The notes under the pieces are model-generated. The model was not told where the DNA came from. It saw nothing but the letters and a program-made list of their open reading frames with translations, and did no database searches. Below are positions 17,943 through 26,405 of a stretch of 64,000 nucleotides of DNA, in pieces. The translations under genes and the position numbers were made by a program. Position 1 is the stretch's first letter; every line of letters starts with the position of its first letter. Origin of the DNA: Anaerolineae bacterium (GTDB lineage: Bacteria > Chloroflexota > Anaerolineae > 4572-78 > J111); assembly GCA_022071955.1 (NCBI GenBank), contig JAJVIM010000020.1, forward strand, positions 1-64,000, in the 5' to 3' direction.

Positions 17943-20039
17943 TTACTCATTTTGGGATTGAATGGCGGTAATCACCACCGTGTTCACAATATCGTCCACG
18001 GTGCAGCCGCGGCTCAGGTCGTTGACCGGCTTGTTCAGCCCCTGCAACATTGGCCCCACGGCGATAGCCCCGGTTTCGCGCTGGACGGCTTTGTAGGTGT
18101 TGTTGCCGGTGTTCAAATCCGGGAAGATGAGCACCGTAGCCTGCCCGGCCACTTCGGAGCCGGGGATTTTCATCTGGCCCACGGCCGGGTCAACCGCGGC
18201 GTCGTACTGGATGGGGCCTTCAATTTTCAGATCGGGGCGGCGTTCTTTGGCAATGCGGGTGGCTTCGCGCACGCGGTCAACCTCTTCCCCTTTGCCGGAT
18301 TCGCCGGACGAATAGGAGAGCATGGCCACTTTGGGTTTAATGCCAAAGGCTTTGCTGGTATCCGCCGACGAAATGGCAATTTCGGCCAGTTCTTCGGCGG
18401 TGGGCTTGGGGTTTACCGCGCAGTCGCCGTAAACCAGCACCCGGTCTTCCAGGCACATAAAAAACACCGATGACACCACGCTGACGCCGGGTTTTGTTTT
18501 GACAAATTGCAACGCCGGCCGGATGGTGTGCATGGTGGTGTGGGCCGCCCCGGATACCATCCCATTGGCATCACCTTTGTAAACCATCATCGTGCCAAAG
18601 TAGGAGACATCGGTCATCAGGTCGCGGGCGTGTTCCAGGGTTAGCCCTTTGTGCTGGCGCAGTTCAAACAGGGTTTGGACATACTCCTCAAATTTGGGAG
18701 AGTTGACCGGGTCGATAACGTTGACTTTACCCAGGTTAACGGGCCGCCCCAGCTTTTGCCCGGCCGCTTTTAACTCCTCTTCCGAGCAGAGGAGGGTCAG
18801 ATCGACAATGTCCTGCTCCGAGAGAATCTCGGCGGCGCGCAAAATCCGTTCGTCGGTGCCTTCTGGCAGCACAATGTGCTGTTTGTTGGATTTGGCCTGC
18901 TGGGTGAGGTTGTACAGGAACATTTTGGGTGTCATGCCGCGAGCCTGAACCGTGGTGATTTTGTTTTCCAGCGCCTGAGTGTCTACAAATTTTTCAAACA
19001 GTTTCAGGCTCAGCGAAATTTTTGAGTGGTTATCGGCGGTAATGTAGGAGCGGATGCCGGTAATCCGCGAGGCGGTTTCAAACGTGTCGGTGGTAACGGA
19101 GATGATGGGTAAAATGCTGGGCAGCCCATCGAGCAGCCGTTTGATGGACGGCGCGGGTTTGAGGCCGGTGGTCAGCAGAATGCCGGCAATTTGCGGGTAG
19201 TTTCTGGACTGGTGGGCCTGCAACGCGCTGAGGATGACCTCGCCGCGGTCGCCGGGGGTGATGATGAGCGCGTTGTCAGACAGGCGCGGCAGGTAGTTTT
19301 GCACCTGCATGGCGATGATTAAATAACGATAGGCCAGCCGTTCCAGCCGGTCGTGGCCGTACAGCACTTCGGCATTGAGATAGCGGGCAATTTCTTTGAT
19401 GGTGGGGCTTTCCAAAATTTTGTTAGACGGAATAACCGACAGCACCAAATCTTTTTGAGGCAGGGTCTCTTCCAGCCCCTTCAAAATATCCTGCACCTGG
19501 CCGGGGTCGGCCCGGTTAGCAATGGCCCCCAAAATATGGCAGCCCTTGTCTAAAAACAGGTCGATGGCCAGGTGGATGGGGTCAATGGTTTCAGCCAGAT
19601 TGCGTTGGGCGGCGTTGCCGACAATCAACACCGGGCAGCCCAGGTTTTGGGCAATTACGGCGTTGATGTCAAACTCAAAGGCCATACTTTCGCCCACAAA
19701 ATCTGAGCCGATGCACAAAATAAAATCGCAGCGGGCTTCGAGCGCCTTGTATTTTTGAATGATACGGTCCAAAAATTCATCGGTTTTACCCTGCGCCAGC
19801 AGATCGTTGGCTTCACGCATGCTAAAGGCGTAGGTGTCGTCGTAATCAATGTCGAGCTTGAAGTACGTCAGCAGCAGGTCGATATTTTTGTCGCGGTGGT
19901 AGGGCGACACTTCGCTGATAAGCGGCCGAAAAATCCCAATGCGTTTGGTTCGGCGCAGGAGCATTTCGACAATGCCCAACGAGACCAATGATTTTCCGCA
20001 GTGGGACTCAGTTGTGGTCAGGAAAATGGAGTTAGTCAT
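17943..20039 (-). CDS. pta: Phosphate acetyltransferase, long form with BioD-like and DRTGG domains
   Basis: Interconverts acetyl-CoA and acetyl phosphate. The 698-residue protein has the long architecture of E. coli Pta (714 residues): an N-terminal P-loop, BioD-like domain (about 1-200, TTTESHCGKSLVSLG), a DRTGG regulatory domain (about 215-325), and the C-terminal PTA_PTB catalytic domain (about 375-698, with SGAAHTTMHTIRPALQ and YDAAVDPAVG). In E. coli the N-terminal part mediates allosteric control by NADH and pyruvate. It pairs with ackA downstream. The gene is divergent from a stand-alone protein that resembles its own N-terminal half (20478-21560). Confidence 0.96.
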   Translation of the reverse strand: MTNSIFLTTTESHCGKSLVSLGIVEMLLRRTKRIGIFRPLISEVSPYHRDKNIDLLLTYFKLDIDYDDTYAFSMREANDLLAQGKTDEFLDRIIQKYKALEARCDFILCIGSDFVGESMAFEFDINAVIAQNLGCPVLIVGNAAQRNLAETIDPIHLAIDLFLDKGCHILGAIANRADPGQVQDILKGLEETLPQKDLVLSVIPSNKILESPTIKEIARYLNAEVLYGHDRLERLAYRYLIIAMQVQNYLPRLSDNALIITPGDRGEVILSALQAHQSRNYPQIAGILLTTGLKPAPSIKRLLDGLPSILPIISVTTDTFETASRITGIRSYITADNHSKISLSLKLFEKFVDTQALENKITTVQARGMTPKMFLYNLTQQAKSNKQHIVLPEGTDERILRAAEILSEQDIVDLTLLCSEEELKAAGQKLGRPVNLGKVNVIDPVNSPKFEEYVQTLFELRQHKGLTLEHARDLMTDVSYFGTMMVYKGDANGMVSGAAHTTMHTIRPALQFVKTKPGVSVVSSVFFMCLEDRVLVYGDCAVNPKPTAEELAEIAISSADTSKAFGIKPKVAMLSYSSGESGKGEEVDRVREATRIAKERRPDLKIEGPIQYDAAVDPAVGQMKIPGSEVAGQATVLIFPDLNTGNNTYKAVQRETGAIAVGPMLQGLNKPVNDLSRGCTVDDIVNTVVITAIQSQNE

Positions 20040-20135
20040 AGTTACGTCCCTGTTTATTAATAAAATTCCCGGTAATTCTGAGCGACTGTAGTATACCGGA
20101 TTTTAAACAGTATACTAAAAATTTACCGAGAAAAT

Positions 20136-20153
20136 TAGTGATAAATGTCACTA
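20136..20153. promoter_or_regulatory. CRP/FNR-family-like operator between pta and the BioD-like gene
   Basis: A perfect 6-bp inverted repeat with 6-bp spacer (TAGTGA-N6-TCACTA), close to the CRP/FNR core GTGA-N6-TCAC. It is 97 bp upstream of pta and about 100 bp before the promoter of the divergent gene. Two AGTATAC motifs (about 20090 and 20109) lie on the pta side and may belong to the pta promoter. Confidence 0.45.
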
Positions 20154-20254
20154 TCAATTGGGACAAATGACAGTTGTTTTTAGTTGTCGGGTTGGTTTGT
20201 GGGCCGGGGCCGGCTAAAGTTTAAATAAATTTTACCGATAAATATTGTAATATA

Positions 20255-20282
20255 TTGCCTGTGTGCGAATTTTCACTATAAT
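20255..20282 (+). promoter_or_regulatory. Promoter for the BioD-like gene
   Basis: TTGCCT (20255-20260), a 16-bp spacer, and TATAAT (20277-20282). The start would be near 20289, with a leader of about 190 nt that includes a 7/8-nt repeat. Confidence 0.55.
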
Positions 20283-20293
20283 TTCGTATTGAT

Positions 20294-20465
20294 ATTGCGA
20301 ATTGTGAATGAACGAGTCAGCGAAATAGCGAGTCAGCGAATCATCATCCCTGCTCTCTGCTCCCGCCCCACTCCACATCCAACGATTTCGCAGATTCGCT
20401 AATTTTTAAAAGCCGGGGCAGGGGTCGTTTAATTCCTGATTTCTGACCCCTGAATCCTATTTTCA
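20294..20465. repeat. Phased 7/8-nt repeats in the leader
   Basis: Units ATTGCGA and ATTGTGA are followed by 8-nt units GTCAGCGA and AATAGCGA (20294-20339). After a C-rich gap come partly complementary TTTCGCAG/ATTCGCTA and the heptamers ATTTCTG, ACCCCTG, AATCCTA (about 20438-20458). The last set closely resembles the array at 25296-25323. Confidence 0.65.
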
Positions 20466-20477
20466 GAGGAGGCGCTG

Positions 20478-21560
20478 ATGTCTATTAACCTTTATGTGAT
20501 TTCTACTCAGGATTTTACCGGCAAAAGTGCTGTTTGTGTGGCGTTAATGCACCGGATGCAGCACGATGGGTTTAAAGTGGGTTATTTAAAGCCATTCAGC
20601 AGCGCGGCCCGGGTTCGCGGCGAAAGCCGGATTGATGAAGATGCCCGCTTTGTCAAAGAAACCTTTAACCTGCCCGAACCTATTGAATATCTTGCTCCGA
20701 TTGTTTTTACCAGCCAAAACCTCAGAAAACATTTAACTTCCGGCGGCAACAATTATGCCGAAATTGTGAAAAATGCCGGCGAAATGGCCGGTTTGGGCCG
20801 CGATGTGGTTGTTATGGAAGGCAGCGCCAATTTCCGCGAGGGCTATGTGGTCGGGCTGTCGCCCATTACCACCGTGCAAATTCTGGATGCGCGGGTGGTG
20901 GCGGTGATCGGTTATCGCAGTAGTTTGCAGGTGATTGACGACACCATGACCGCCCTGACCCGGATGGGAGACCGGCTGGTTGGCGCCATCATCAATCTGG
21001 TGCCGGATGATCGCATGGAATATGTCTGCGAGCTGGTTAAACCCTACCTGGAACGACAGGGGGTGAACGTGCTGGCGGTGCTGCCTCACCAGTCAATTTT
21101 AGGCTCGGTCAGCATCGGCGAGATTAACGACGCTCTGGAAGGCCAGGTAATTTGTTACGGCTGCAACGATGACCTGGTTGAAAATCTGGTGGTGGCCTCA
21201 TCCGGCATTGAACATTCGCTGGAGCAATTTAAACGGGTCCATAATAAGGCGGTCATTGTTGGCGGCGACCGGCCCGATATTCAAATGGACGCGCTGGACA
21301 CCTCGACCAAGGCGCTGATTATCACCGGCCACCTTGAGCCTGTGCCTCAAATCCGTGAACGGGCCGAACTGGAGGACGTGGCCATTATCCTGTCGCCGTT
21401 TGATACGCTCACTACCATTGCCCGGCTGGACAATATGTTTGAACGCAGCCGCTTCCATCAAATTGAAAAGGTAAAGCGTTTTGAGGCGTTGTTAAGCCGC
21501 GAGATGAATTTTCCCGAATTTTACCAAAGAATTGGACTGGACGTAGGCGTAAAAGTGTAA
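20478..21560 (+). CDS. Stand-alone BioD-like P-loop/DRTGG-domain protein
   Basis: A 360-residue protein with the same plan as the N-terminal half of Pta. It has a BioD-like P-loop NTPase domain (STQDFTGKSAV, about residues 9-19; switch-like VVMEGSAN near 113) and a DRTGG domain (about 215-320, VICYGCNDDLVENLVVASSG). There is no acetyltransferase domain. Databases often name such proteins 'phosphotransacetylase family', but it cannot have that activity by itself. A regulatory role, perhaps toward the divergent Pta, is an inference from shared domains and position. The start follows AGAGGAGG. It is cytoplasmic. Confidence 0.75.
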   Translation: MSINLYVISTQDFTGKSAVCVALMHRMQHDGFKVGYLKPFSSAARVRGESRIDEDARFVKETFNLPEPIEYLAPIVFTSQNLRKHLTSGGNNYAEIVKNAGEMAGLGRDVVVMEGSANFREGYVVGLSPITTVQILDARVVAVIGYRSSLQVIDDTMTALTRMGDRLVGAIINLVPDDRMEYVCELVKPYLERQGVNVLAVLPHQSILGSVSIGEINDALEGQVICYGCNDDLVENLVVASSGIEHSLEQFKRVHNKAVIVGGDRPDIQMDALDTSTKALIITGHLEPVPQIRERAELEDVAIILSPFDTLTTIARLDNMFERSRFHQIEKVKRFEALLSREMNFPEFYQRIGLDVGVKV

Positions 21561-21584
21561 CACAGTTTCCCAAAAAGCATTTCT

Positions 21585-21617
21585 ATCCCCCGGATAGTTC
21601 CCCGGGGGATTTTTTTT
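21585..21617 (+). terminator. Intrinsic terminator
   Basis: ATCCCCCGG (21585) pairs with CCGGGGGAT (21602), 8-nt loop, followed by eight Ts. It ends the BioD-like gene transcript. Confidence 0.9.
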
Positions 21618-21693
21618 GCCCAAAAATAACAGGATGGTTTAGTCGATTCCAAACTTCCGGCTAGAATATCGCCGTATGTAAAAAGGGGGGCAT

Positions 21694-24600
21694 ATGCGCA
21701 AAATATTCTACGCAGCAGCGATGGTATGTGTGGCGGCGTTGGCCTTTTGGCTGGCCGGGCAAAGTTTGGCGGTGCTGGCCGCGCCCAGTCAGCAGGCCGG
21801 GGTTGATATATCGGTGAGCCAGGTGGTGGCTTCCGGGTTCAGCATCCCGGTGCAGGTGACCAACGCCGGCGATGGTTCCGGCCGGTTATTTGTGGTGGAG
21901 CAATCCGGCCGCATCAAAATCATCAAAAACGGTACAGTTCTGCCGACGCCGTTTTTGGATGTGAGCAGCATCTCGCTCAGCCCCGCCGACGGCAGCGGCA
22001 ACAACGAGCGCGGCCTGCTGAGCGTAGCTTTTCACCCCCAATATGAGTCCAACGGCTTTTTTTACATCAATTACACCAACAACTCCGGCAACACGGTGGT
22101 GGCCCGTTATTCGGTTTCCGCCAACCCAGATGTGGCCGATGCCGGCAGCGCGGTGACGCTGTTCACCGTTAATCAGCCCTATTCCAACCACAACGGCGGC
22201 CAATTGATGTTTGGCCCGGATGGCTACCTGTACATCGGCATGGGCGATGGCGGCAGCGGCGGCGACCCCCAAAATTACGCCCAAAACAAAGCCTCGCTGC
22301 TGGGCGCAATGTTGCGCATCGACGTGAACAGCGGCCCCGGCAGCGCTTCCGACTGTGGCGGCGCCAGCCGGCCGTACACCATCCCTGCCACTAACCCCTA
22401 TCAGGATGGCAGCGGCGGCAACTGCGGCGAAATCTGGGCCATCGGTCTGCGCAACCCGTGGCGCTTTAGCTTTGATCGCCTCACCGATGACATGTACATT
22501 GGCGATGTGGGCCAGAACGCCTGGGAAGAAATCAGCTATCAGGCCGCCGGAACGCCGGGTGGGGTTAACTTTGGCTGGCGCTGCAAAGAGGGCACGCACA
22601 CCTACAACACCAGCGGCAACGCCTGCACCGGCCTCACCGACCCCATCACCGACTACCCGCACAACGGCAGCGGCGGCTTTTCCGTAACAGGCGGCTTTGT
22701 ATATCGCGGCAACGAGTTTCCCGCGCTGGTGGGCCGTTACTTTTACGCCGATTTTTCGGTGGGCCGTATCTGGAGTCTGACCAAAAGCGGCGGCGGCTGG
22801 AGCACGCCGGACCTTGAAATTTCCAGCACCGGTTTTAACATCAGTTCTTTTGGCGAGGACGAACAGGGCGAGCTGTACGTGGTGGATTACAGCGGCGGCA
22901 CCATTCGGCGGCTGGTAGATGCCAACGCCGCCGGCCCCAACCTGTCCACCTCGGCCAAAAGCGCGTCTACCCCCCGCGCTGATCCCGGCGAGGTGCTCAC
23001 CTACACCCTCACCCTCAATAACACCGGCTCCCGGCCCAACACGGCGCTCTATTTAAAGGATGTCGTCCCCAGCGGGCTGCAATATGTGCCCGGCTCGCTC
23101 AGCGCCACCACCGGCGTGGTTACCGACTCAACTGCGCCGCAACTTTACTGGCAGGGCACGGCCGCCACCCCGGCCATCACCATCACTTACCGGGTTACGG
23201 CCACCGGAGCGATCACCGGCGCCATCATCAATCAGGCTGTGATCACCGGGGCCGGCATTTCGCCGCTCACCCTCACCGAGTCGATTATTGTGCCGCGCCC
23301 CACCATTTCCAGCACCGTCCACGATTTCTTTTTGCCCGGCACCCAGCCCAACCAGCTCACCGCGGCCATTCCGGCTTCCAGCGGCTGCGATTTTTGCCAC
23401 ACCGACCCCATTTACAACAGGTGGCGCGGCAGCTTGATGAGCCAGGCCGGGCGCGATCCGCTCTTTTGGGCGGCGCTGGCTGTGGCCAATAACGATGCCC
23501 CCAACGCCGGCGATTTTTGTCTGCGCTGCCACACCCCCAAAGGCTGGCTCGAAGGGCGCAGCCACCCCGCCACCGGCTCCGCGCTGCAATCCGGCGATCT
23601 GTCCGACGGCATCGCCTGCGAGGTGTGCCACCGCATGGTTGACCTCGTGCCTTCGGCCGGCGACGAAGCGGTAACCATCGATGCCGGTATCCGCGCGGCG
23701 CTAACCACCACCCTGCCGGCCGATAACATCGGCAGCGCCATGCTCGTCATCGATCCCGAAGACCGGCGGCGCGGCCCGTTTTCGCTCAACCCGCCGCACC
23801 CCAACCCCACCTACAAAACCGATTTTCTGGGCCAAAACACCAACGCCGTCACCGAGTCGCGGCTGTGCGGCACCTGTCACAACATCGACAACCCGCTGCT
23901 GTCGTGGGATGCCGGCCGCGGCCAGTTTTGGCCCAACTCGATGGATGTGGCCGCGCCGGATTTTGGCAAAGGCAAACTCTTTCCCATTGAGCGCACCTAC
24001 GATGAATGGCTCAACAGTCAATTTGCCACCGGCGGAGTGGTTCTGCCCAAATTTGCCGGGGCCAAACCCGGCGGCGTGGTAGCGAGTTGCCAGGATTGCC
24101 ACATGCCGCGCGCCATCGGCAAAGCCGCCGAAGATATTTACAACCCGGTTAACCGCGACTGCGTCACCACCGGCTGCCTGCCGGAGCACACATTGGTCGG
24201 CGGCAACACCTGGGTGCCGCAACTGTTGCAGGATACGCGCTGGCGGCTCAACAGCGTGGCCGATGCGGCGCTACTCAACGCCGCCAGCAACGCGGCGCGC
24301 CAAATGCTGCAAAAAGCGGCCACCGTCACTGTGTCGCTGGCCGATGCCGGGGCCAACAAAATGGCCACTGTGCGCGTTACCAACGACACCGGCCACAAAC
24401 TGCCCACCGGCTACCCGGAAGGCCGCCGGATGTGGCTCAATCTCAAAGCCTACAACGCCGCCGGCGCGCTCATTTATGAGTCCGGGGCGTACAACGCCGC
24501 CACCGGCCAACTGGCCATCGACCCCGATTTGAAGGTGTACGAGGTGAAACAGGGCCTCACCCCGGAACTGGCCAGCCTGGTGCAGCTCCCCGCCGGTGAA

Positions 24601-24960
24601 TCGTTCCACTTTGTGCTGAACAACACCATTGTCAAAGATAATCGCATTCCGCCGCGCGGCTACCAAAAATCCAAATTTGCCGCCATCGGCCTGCGCCCGG
24701 AACCCGACCCAAATCTGTATGCCGATGGTCAATATTGGGACGACACCGCTTACACCCTGCCCGGCAACACGGCGCGGGTGACGGCGGTGCTCTATTACCA
24801 AACCTCGTCCAAAGCGTACATCGATTTTCTGCGGACCAACGGCGGCAGCGATGGTGCGGCGCTGGGCCAATTGTGGGACGATTCCAAGAGTCCGCCGGAA
24901 GTGATGGCCGTGGGCTTTGTTAATCCGTTACTTTATTATTTCCCGGTGATGATGAAATAG
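21694..24960 (+). CDS. Secreted PQQ-type sugar dehydrogenase fused to pentaheme cytochrome c
   Basis: A 1088-residue exported protein. Parts in order: a signal peptide (about 1-29); a six-bladed-propeller sugar/sorbosone dehydrogenase domain (about 45-405) with the aldose-dehydrogenase pattern [21 protein letters not shown]; a DUF11 surface-type beta domain (about 425-540); and a region with five CxxCH heme sites (CDFCH 565, CLRCH 609, CEVCH 642, CGTCH 725, CQDCH 799). It ends in a beta-rich segment with [18 protein letters not shown] (about 898), as seen in multiheme oxidoreductases. Inference: the propeller oxidises a sugar with PQQ and the attached hemes accept the electrons. No PQQ synthesis genes are in the window, and calcium/PQQ ligands were not all verified. 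The gene is monocistronic. Confidence 0.85.
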   Translation: MRKIFYAAAMVCVAALAFWLAGQSLAVLAAPSQQAGVDISVSQVVASGFSIPVQVTNAGDGSGRLFVVEQSGRIKIIKNGTVLPTPFLDVSSISLSPADGSGNNERGLLSVAFHPQYESNGFFYINYTNNSGNTVVARYSVSANPDVADAGSAVTLFTVNQPYSNHNGGQLMFGPDGYLYIGMGDGGSGGDPQNYAQNKASLLGAMLRIDVNSGPGSASDCGGASRPYTIPATNPYQDGSGGNCGEIWAIGLRNPWRFSFDRLTDDMYIGDVGQNAWEEISYQAAGTPGGVNFGWRCKEGTHTYNTSGNACTGLTDPITDYPHNGSGGFSVTGGFVYRGNEFPALVGRYFYADFSVGRIWSLTKSGGGWSTPDLEISSTGFNISSFGEDEQGELYVVDYSGGTIRRLVDANAAGPNLSTSAKSASTPRADPGEVLTYTLTLNNTGSRPNTALYLKDVVPSGLQYVPGSLSATTGVVTDSTAPQLYWQGTAATPAITITYRVTATGAITGAIINQAVITGAGISPLTLTESIIVPRPTISSTVHDFFLPGTQPNQLTAAIPASSGCDFCHTDPIYNRWRGSLMSQAGRDPLFWAALAVANNDAPNAGDFCLRCHTPKGWLEGRSHPATGSALQSGDLSDGIACEVCHRMVDLVPSAGDEAVTIDAGIRAALTTTLPADNIGSAMLVIDPEDRRRGPFSLNPPHPNPTYKTDFLGQNTNAVTESRLCGTCHNIDNPLLSWDAGRGQFWPNSMDVAAPDFGKGKLFPIERTYDEWLNSQFATGGVVLPKFAGAKPGGVVASCQDCHMPRAIGKAAEDIYNPVNRDCVTTGCLPEHTLVGGNTWVPQLLQDTRWRLNSVADAALLNAASNAARQMLQKAATVTVSLADAGANKMATVRVTNDTGHKLPTGYPEGRRMWLNLKAYNAAGALIYESGAYNAATGQLAIDPDLKVYEVKQGLTPELASLVQLPAGESFHFVLNNTIVKDNRIPPRGYQKSKFAAIGLRPEPDPNLYADGQYWDDTAYTLPGNTARVTAVLYYQTSSKAYIDFLRTNGGSDGAALGQLWDDSKSPPEVMAVGFVNPLLYYFPVMMK

Positions 24961-25004
24961 GTAGCTCTGTATTAAACCGTGGACGTATTTTTATGACCAA
25001 ATTC

Positions 25005-25101
25005 ACCCCCTCCCCTAACCCCTCCCCCGAAAAGGAGGGAGGGGAAATGAGGATTTTGGTGTTCCCCACTTCCCTGGGGAAGGGGGGCCAGGGGGGATGG
25101 G
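25005..25101. repeat. Paired C/G-rich elements
   Basis: The first unit opens CCCCCTCCCCTAACCCC and closes with GGAGGGAGGGG. The second is CCCCACTTCCCTGGGGAAGG followed by the tail CAGGGGGGATGGGG. The same head and tail occur at 12544-12692 and 44389-44438. No central hairpin is present here. Confidence 0.75.
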
Positions 25102-25230
25102 GCGAAAAGGCTTCCACGGTTAAATGCGGTGCTACCATGAAACAGGCGGCCATTTTAACTTGATTATCCCACCCGGCCTCGGTAAAATAAGAGGAACGGG
25201 CGACAATTCATAATTCGTTTAAGAACCGGG

Positions 25231-25268
25231 TCAGCTTGCAGCCCAACAGTCACGCTTGTAGCGTGACC
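25231..25268. repeat. Double-hairpin repeat, second copy at 42814
   Basis: TCACGCTTGTAGCGTGA (25250-25266) preceded by GTCAGCTTGCAGCCCAAC. The same small palindrome and the neighbouring one occur at 42814-42851 in inverted order. Confidence 0.7.
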
Positions 25269-25295
25269 CACTGCTTTTTGAAACCTGTGTGGAAG

Positions 25296-25323
25296 TATCC
25301 TGACCCCTGAATCCTGAATCCTG
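25296..25323. repeat. Heptamer array
   Basis: Four 7-nt units (TATCCTG, ACCCCTG, and AATCCTG twice) directly before the ribosome-binding site of the pentapeptide-repeat gene. Confidence 0.65.
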
Positions 25324-25342
25324 TTCTCAAGAGAGGTGGGCC

Positions 25343-26128
25343 ATGCCACAAGATTCCGCGGATGACACCAAACGCTGCCCTTTTTGCGATGAAGAAATCC
25401 GCGTCCGAGCGATGATCTGCAAACACTGCGGGCAGTGGATGCCCGGCTACTCCTACGAGTCGGCGATCCGTGATCTGGTCATCCACAAACAGGTCACCGA
25501 ACGGCAGGCCGGTTCGGTGGAAGAAGATATGAAATCGCGTGAGGGGCAGCTCAAGCTGGCCAAACAGTGGCCCACCAGCGATAAATCGCTCTCGCTGGCC
25601 GGTTTTGATCTGTCGGCGCAGGATTTGCGCGGCGTCAATTTGAGCGGGGCCGATCTTTCCGGCGCCGATTTGCGGGAAACCGATTTGAGCCAGGCTTATT
25701 TGCAGGGGGCCAATCTGAGCCGGGCCAATCTGTTTCGGGCTAATTTGCGCGGGGCCAATCTGCGCAAAGCCAGGCTCGATGATGCCTACATGCGGGAAAT
25801 TGTGCTGGAGCAGGCCGACCTGAGCGGCGCCAAACTGGTTCGGGCCAATCTGCGCGGCGCGTATCTGGACCACGCGGTGCTGTTTCGGGTGGATATGGAG
25901 CAGACCGTGTTAAAAATGGCGGCGCTGCGCGGGGCCAATCTGCGGGAATGCTATCTGCTGGAAACCGATTTGGAGAACGGCAAACTGGAAGATGCCGATC
26001 TGACCGGGGCGATGATCATTCGCGCCAATTTTTCCGGCACGGATGTTGAGCCGTACCAGTACCGCCAGGCTCGCAGCATTGAGGCGATGATCCTGCCCAC
26101 CGGGCAGGTGTTTTCGTTAACCAATTAA
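25343..26128 (+). CDS. Pentapeptide-repeat protein with zinc-ribbon N-terminus
   Basis: A 261-residue cytoplasmic protein. The N terminus has a zinc ribbon (CPFCDEEIRVRAMICKHCG, residues about 12-30). The region ~85-245 is made of A(D/N)LxX pentapeptide repeats (AQDLRGVNLSGADLSGADL and following), which fold as a right-handed quadrilateral beta-helix. Such proteins can imitate DNA or serve as scaffolds; the specific role here is unknown. The start follows AGAGAGG. A small Mop gene follows after 23 nt and may be co-transcribed. Confidence 0.85.
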   Translation: MPQDSADDTKRCPFCDEEIRVRAMICKHCGQWMPGYSYESAIRDLVIHKQVTERQAGSVEEDMKSREGQLKLAKQWPTSDKSLSLAGFDLSAQDLRGVNLSGADLSGADLRETDLSQAYLQGANLSRANLFRANLRGANLRKARLDDAYMREIVLEQADLSGAKLVRANLRGAYLDHAVLFRVDMEQTVLKMAALRGANLRECYLLETDLENGKLEDADLTGAMIIRANFSGTDVEPYQYRQARSIEAMILPTGQVFSLTN

Positions 26129-26151
26129 TTAAAAGCTAAAAGGAGATTGAT

Positions 26152-26361
26152 ATGAAAATCAGCGCGCGCAATGTCTTGAAGGGCACTGTGAAAAGCGTTG
26201 CCCACGGTGCTGTCAACAGCGAAGTCACGCTGGTACTGGCCGGCGGCACCGAGGTGGTGTCGATCATCACCAAATCGTCTGCTGAAAGTTTGGGGTTGGC
26301 TCCCGGCAAAGAAGTTTTCGCGGTTATCAAAGCCAGCAACGTAATGATCGCCGCCGATTAA
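26152..26361 (+). CDS. mop: Molybdenum-pterin/molybdate-binding protein (Mop)
   Basis: A 69-residue single-domain Mop/TOBE protein (MKISARNVLKGTVKSV..., with VTLVLAGGTEVVSIITKSSAESLGL and EVFAVIKASNVMI). The family binds molybdate or related oxyanions as an oligomer and buffers or senses molybdenum in the cytoplasm. The length is typical. The ribosome-binding site is AAAGGAG. No molybdate transporter or molybdoenzyme gene is nearby apart from the distant SsnA-like hydrolase. Confidence 0.92.
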   Translation: MKISARNVLKGTVKSVAHGAVNSEVTLVLAGGTEVVSIITKSSAESLGLAPGKEVFAVIKASNVMIAAD

Positions 26362-26366
26362 TTCTC

Positions 26367-26405
26367 AGTCTCAACTTCGGGTGCAAAGCGCCCGAAGTTG
26401 AGACT
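26367..26405. terminator. 18-bp hairpin between convergent genes
   Basis: Arms 26367-26384 and 26388-26405 (core CTCAACTTCGGG) with loop AAA and one G-T wobble, followed by TAATTTTTT on the plus strand. It likely ends both transcripts. It belongs to the AAA-loop hairpin group. Confidence 0.75.
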
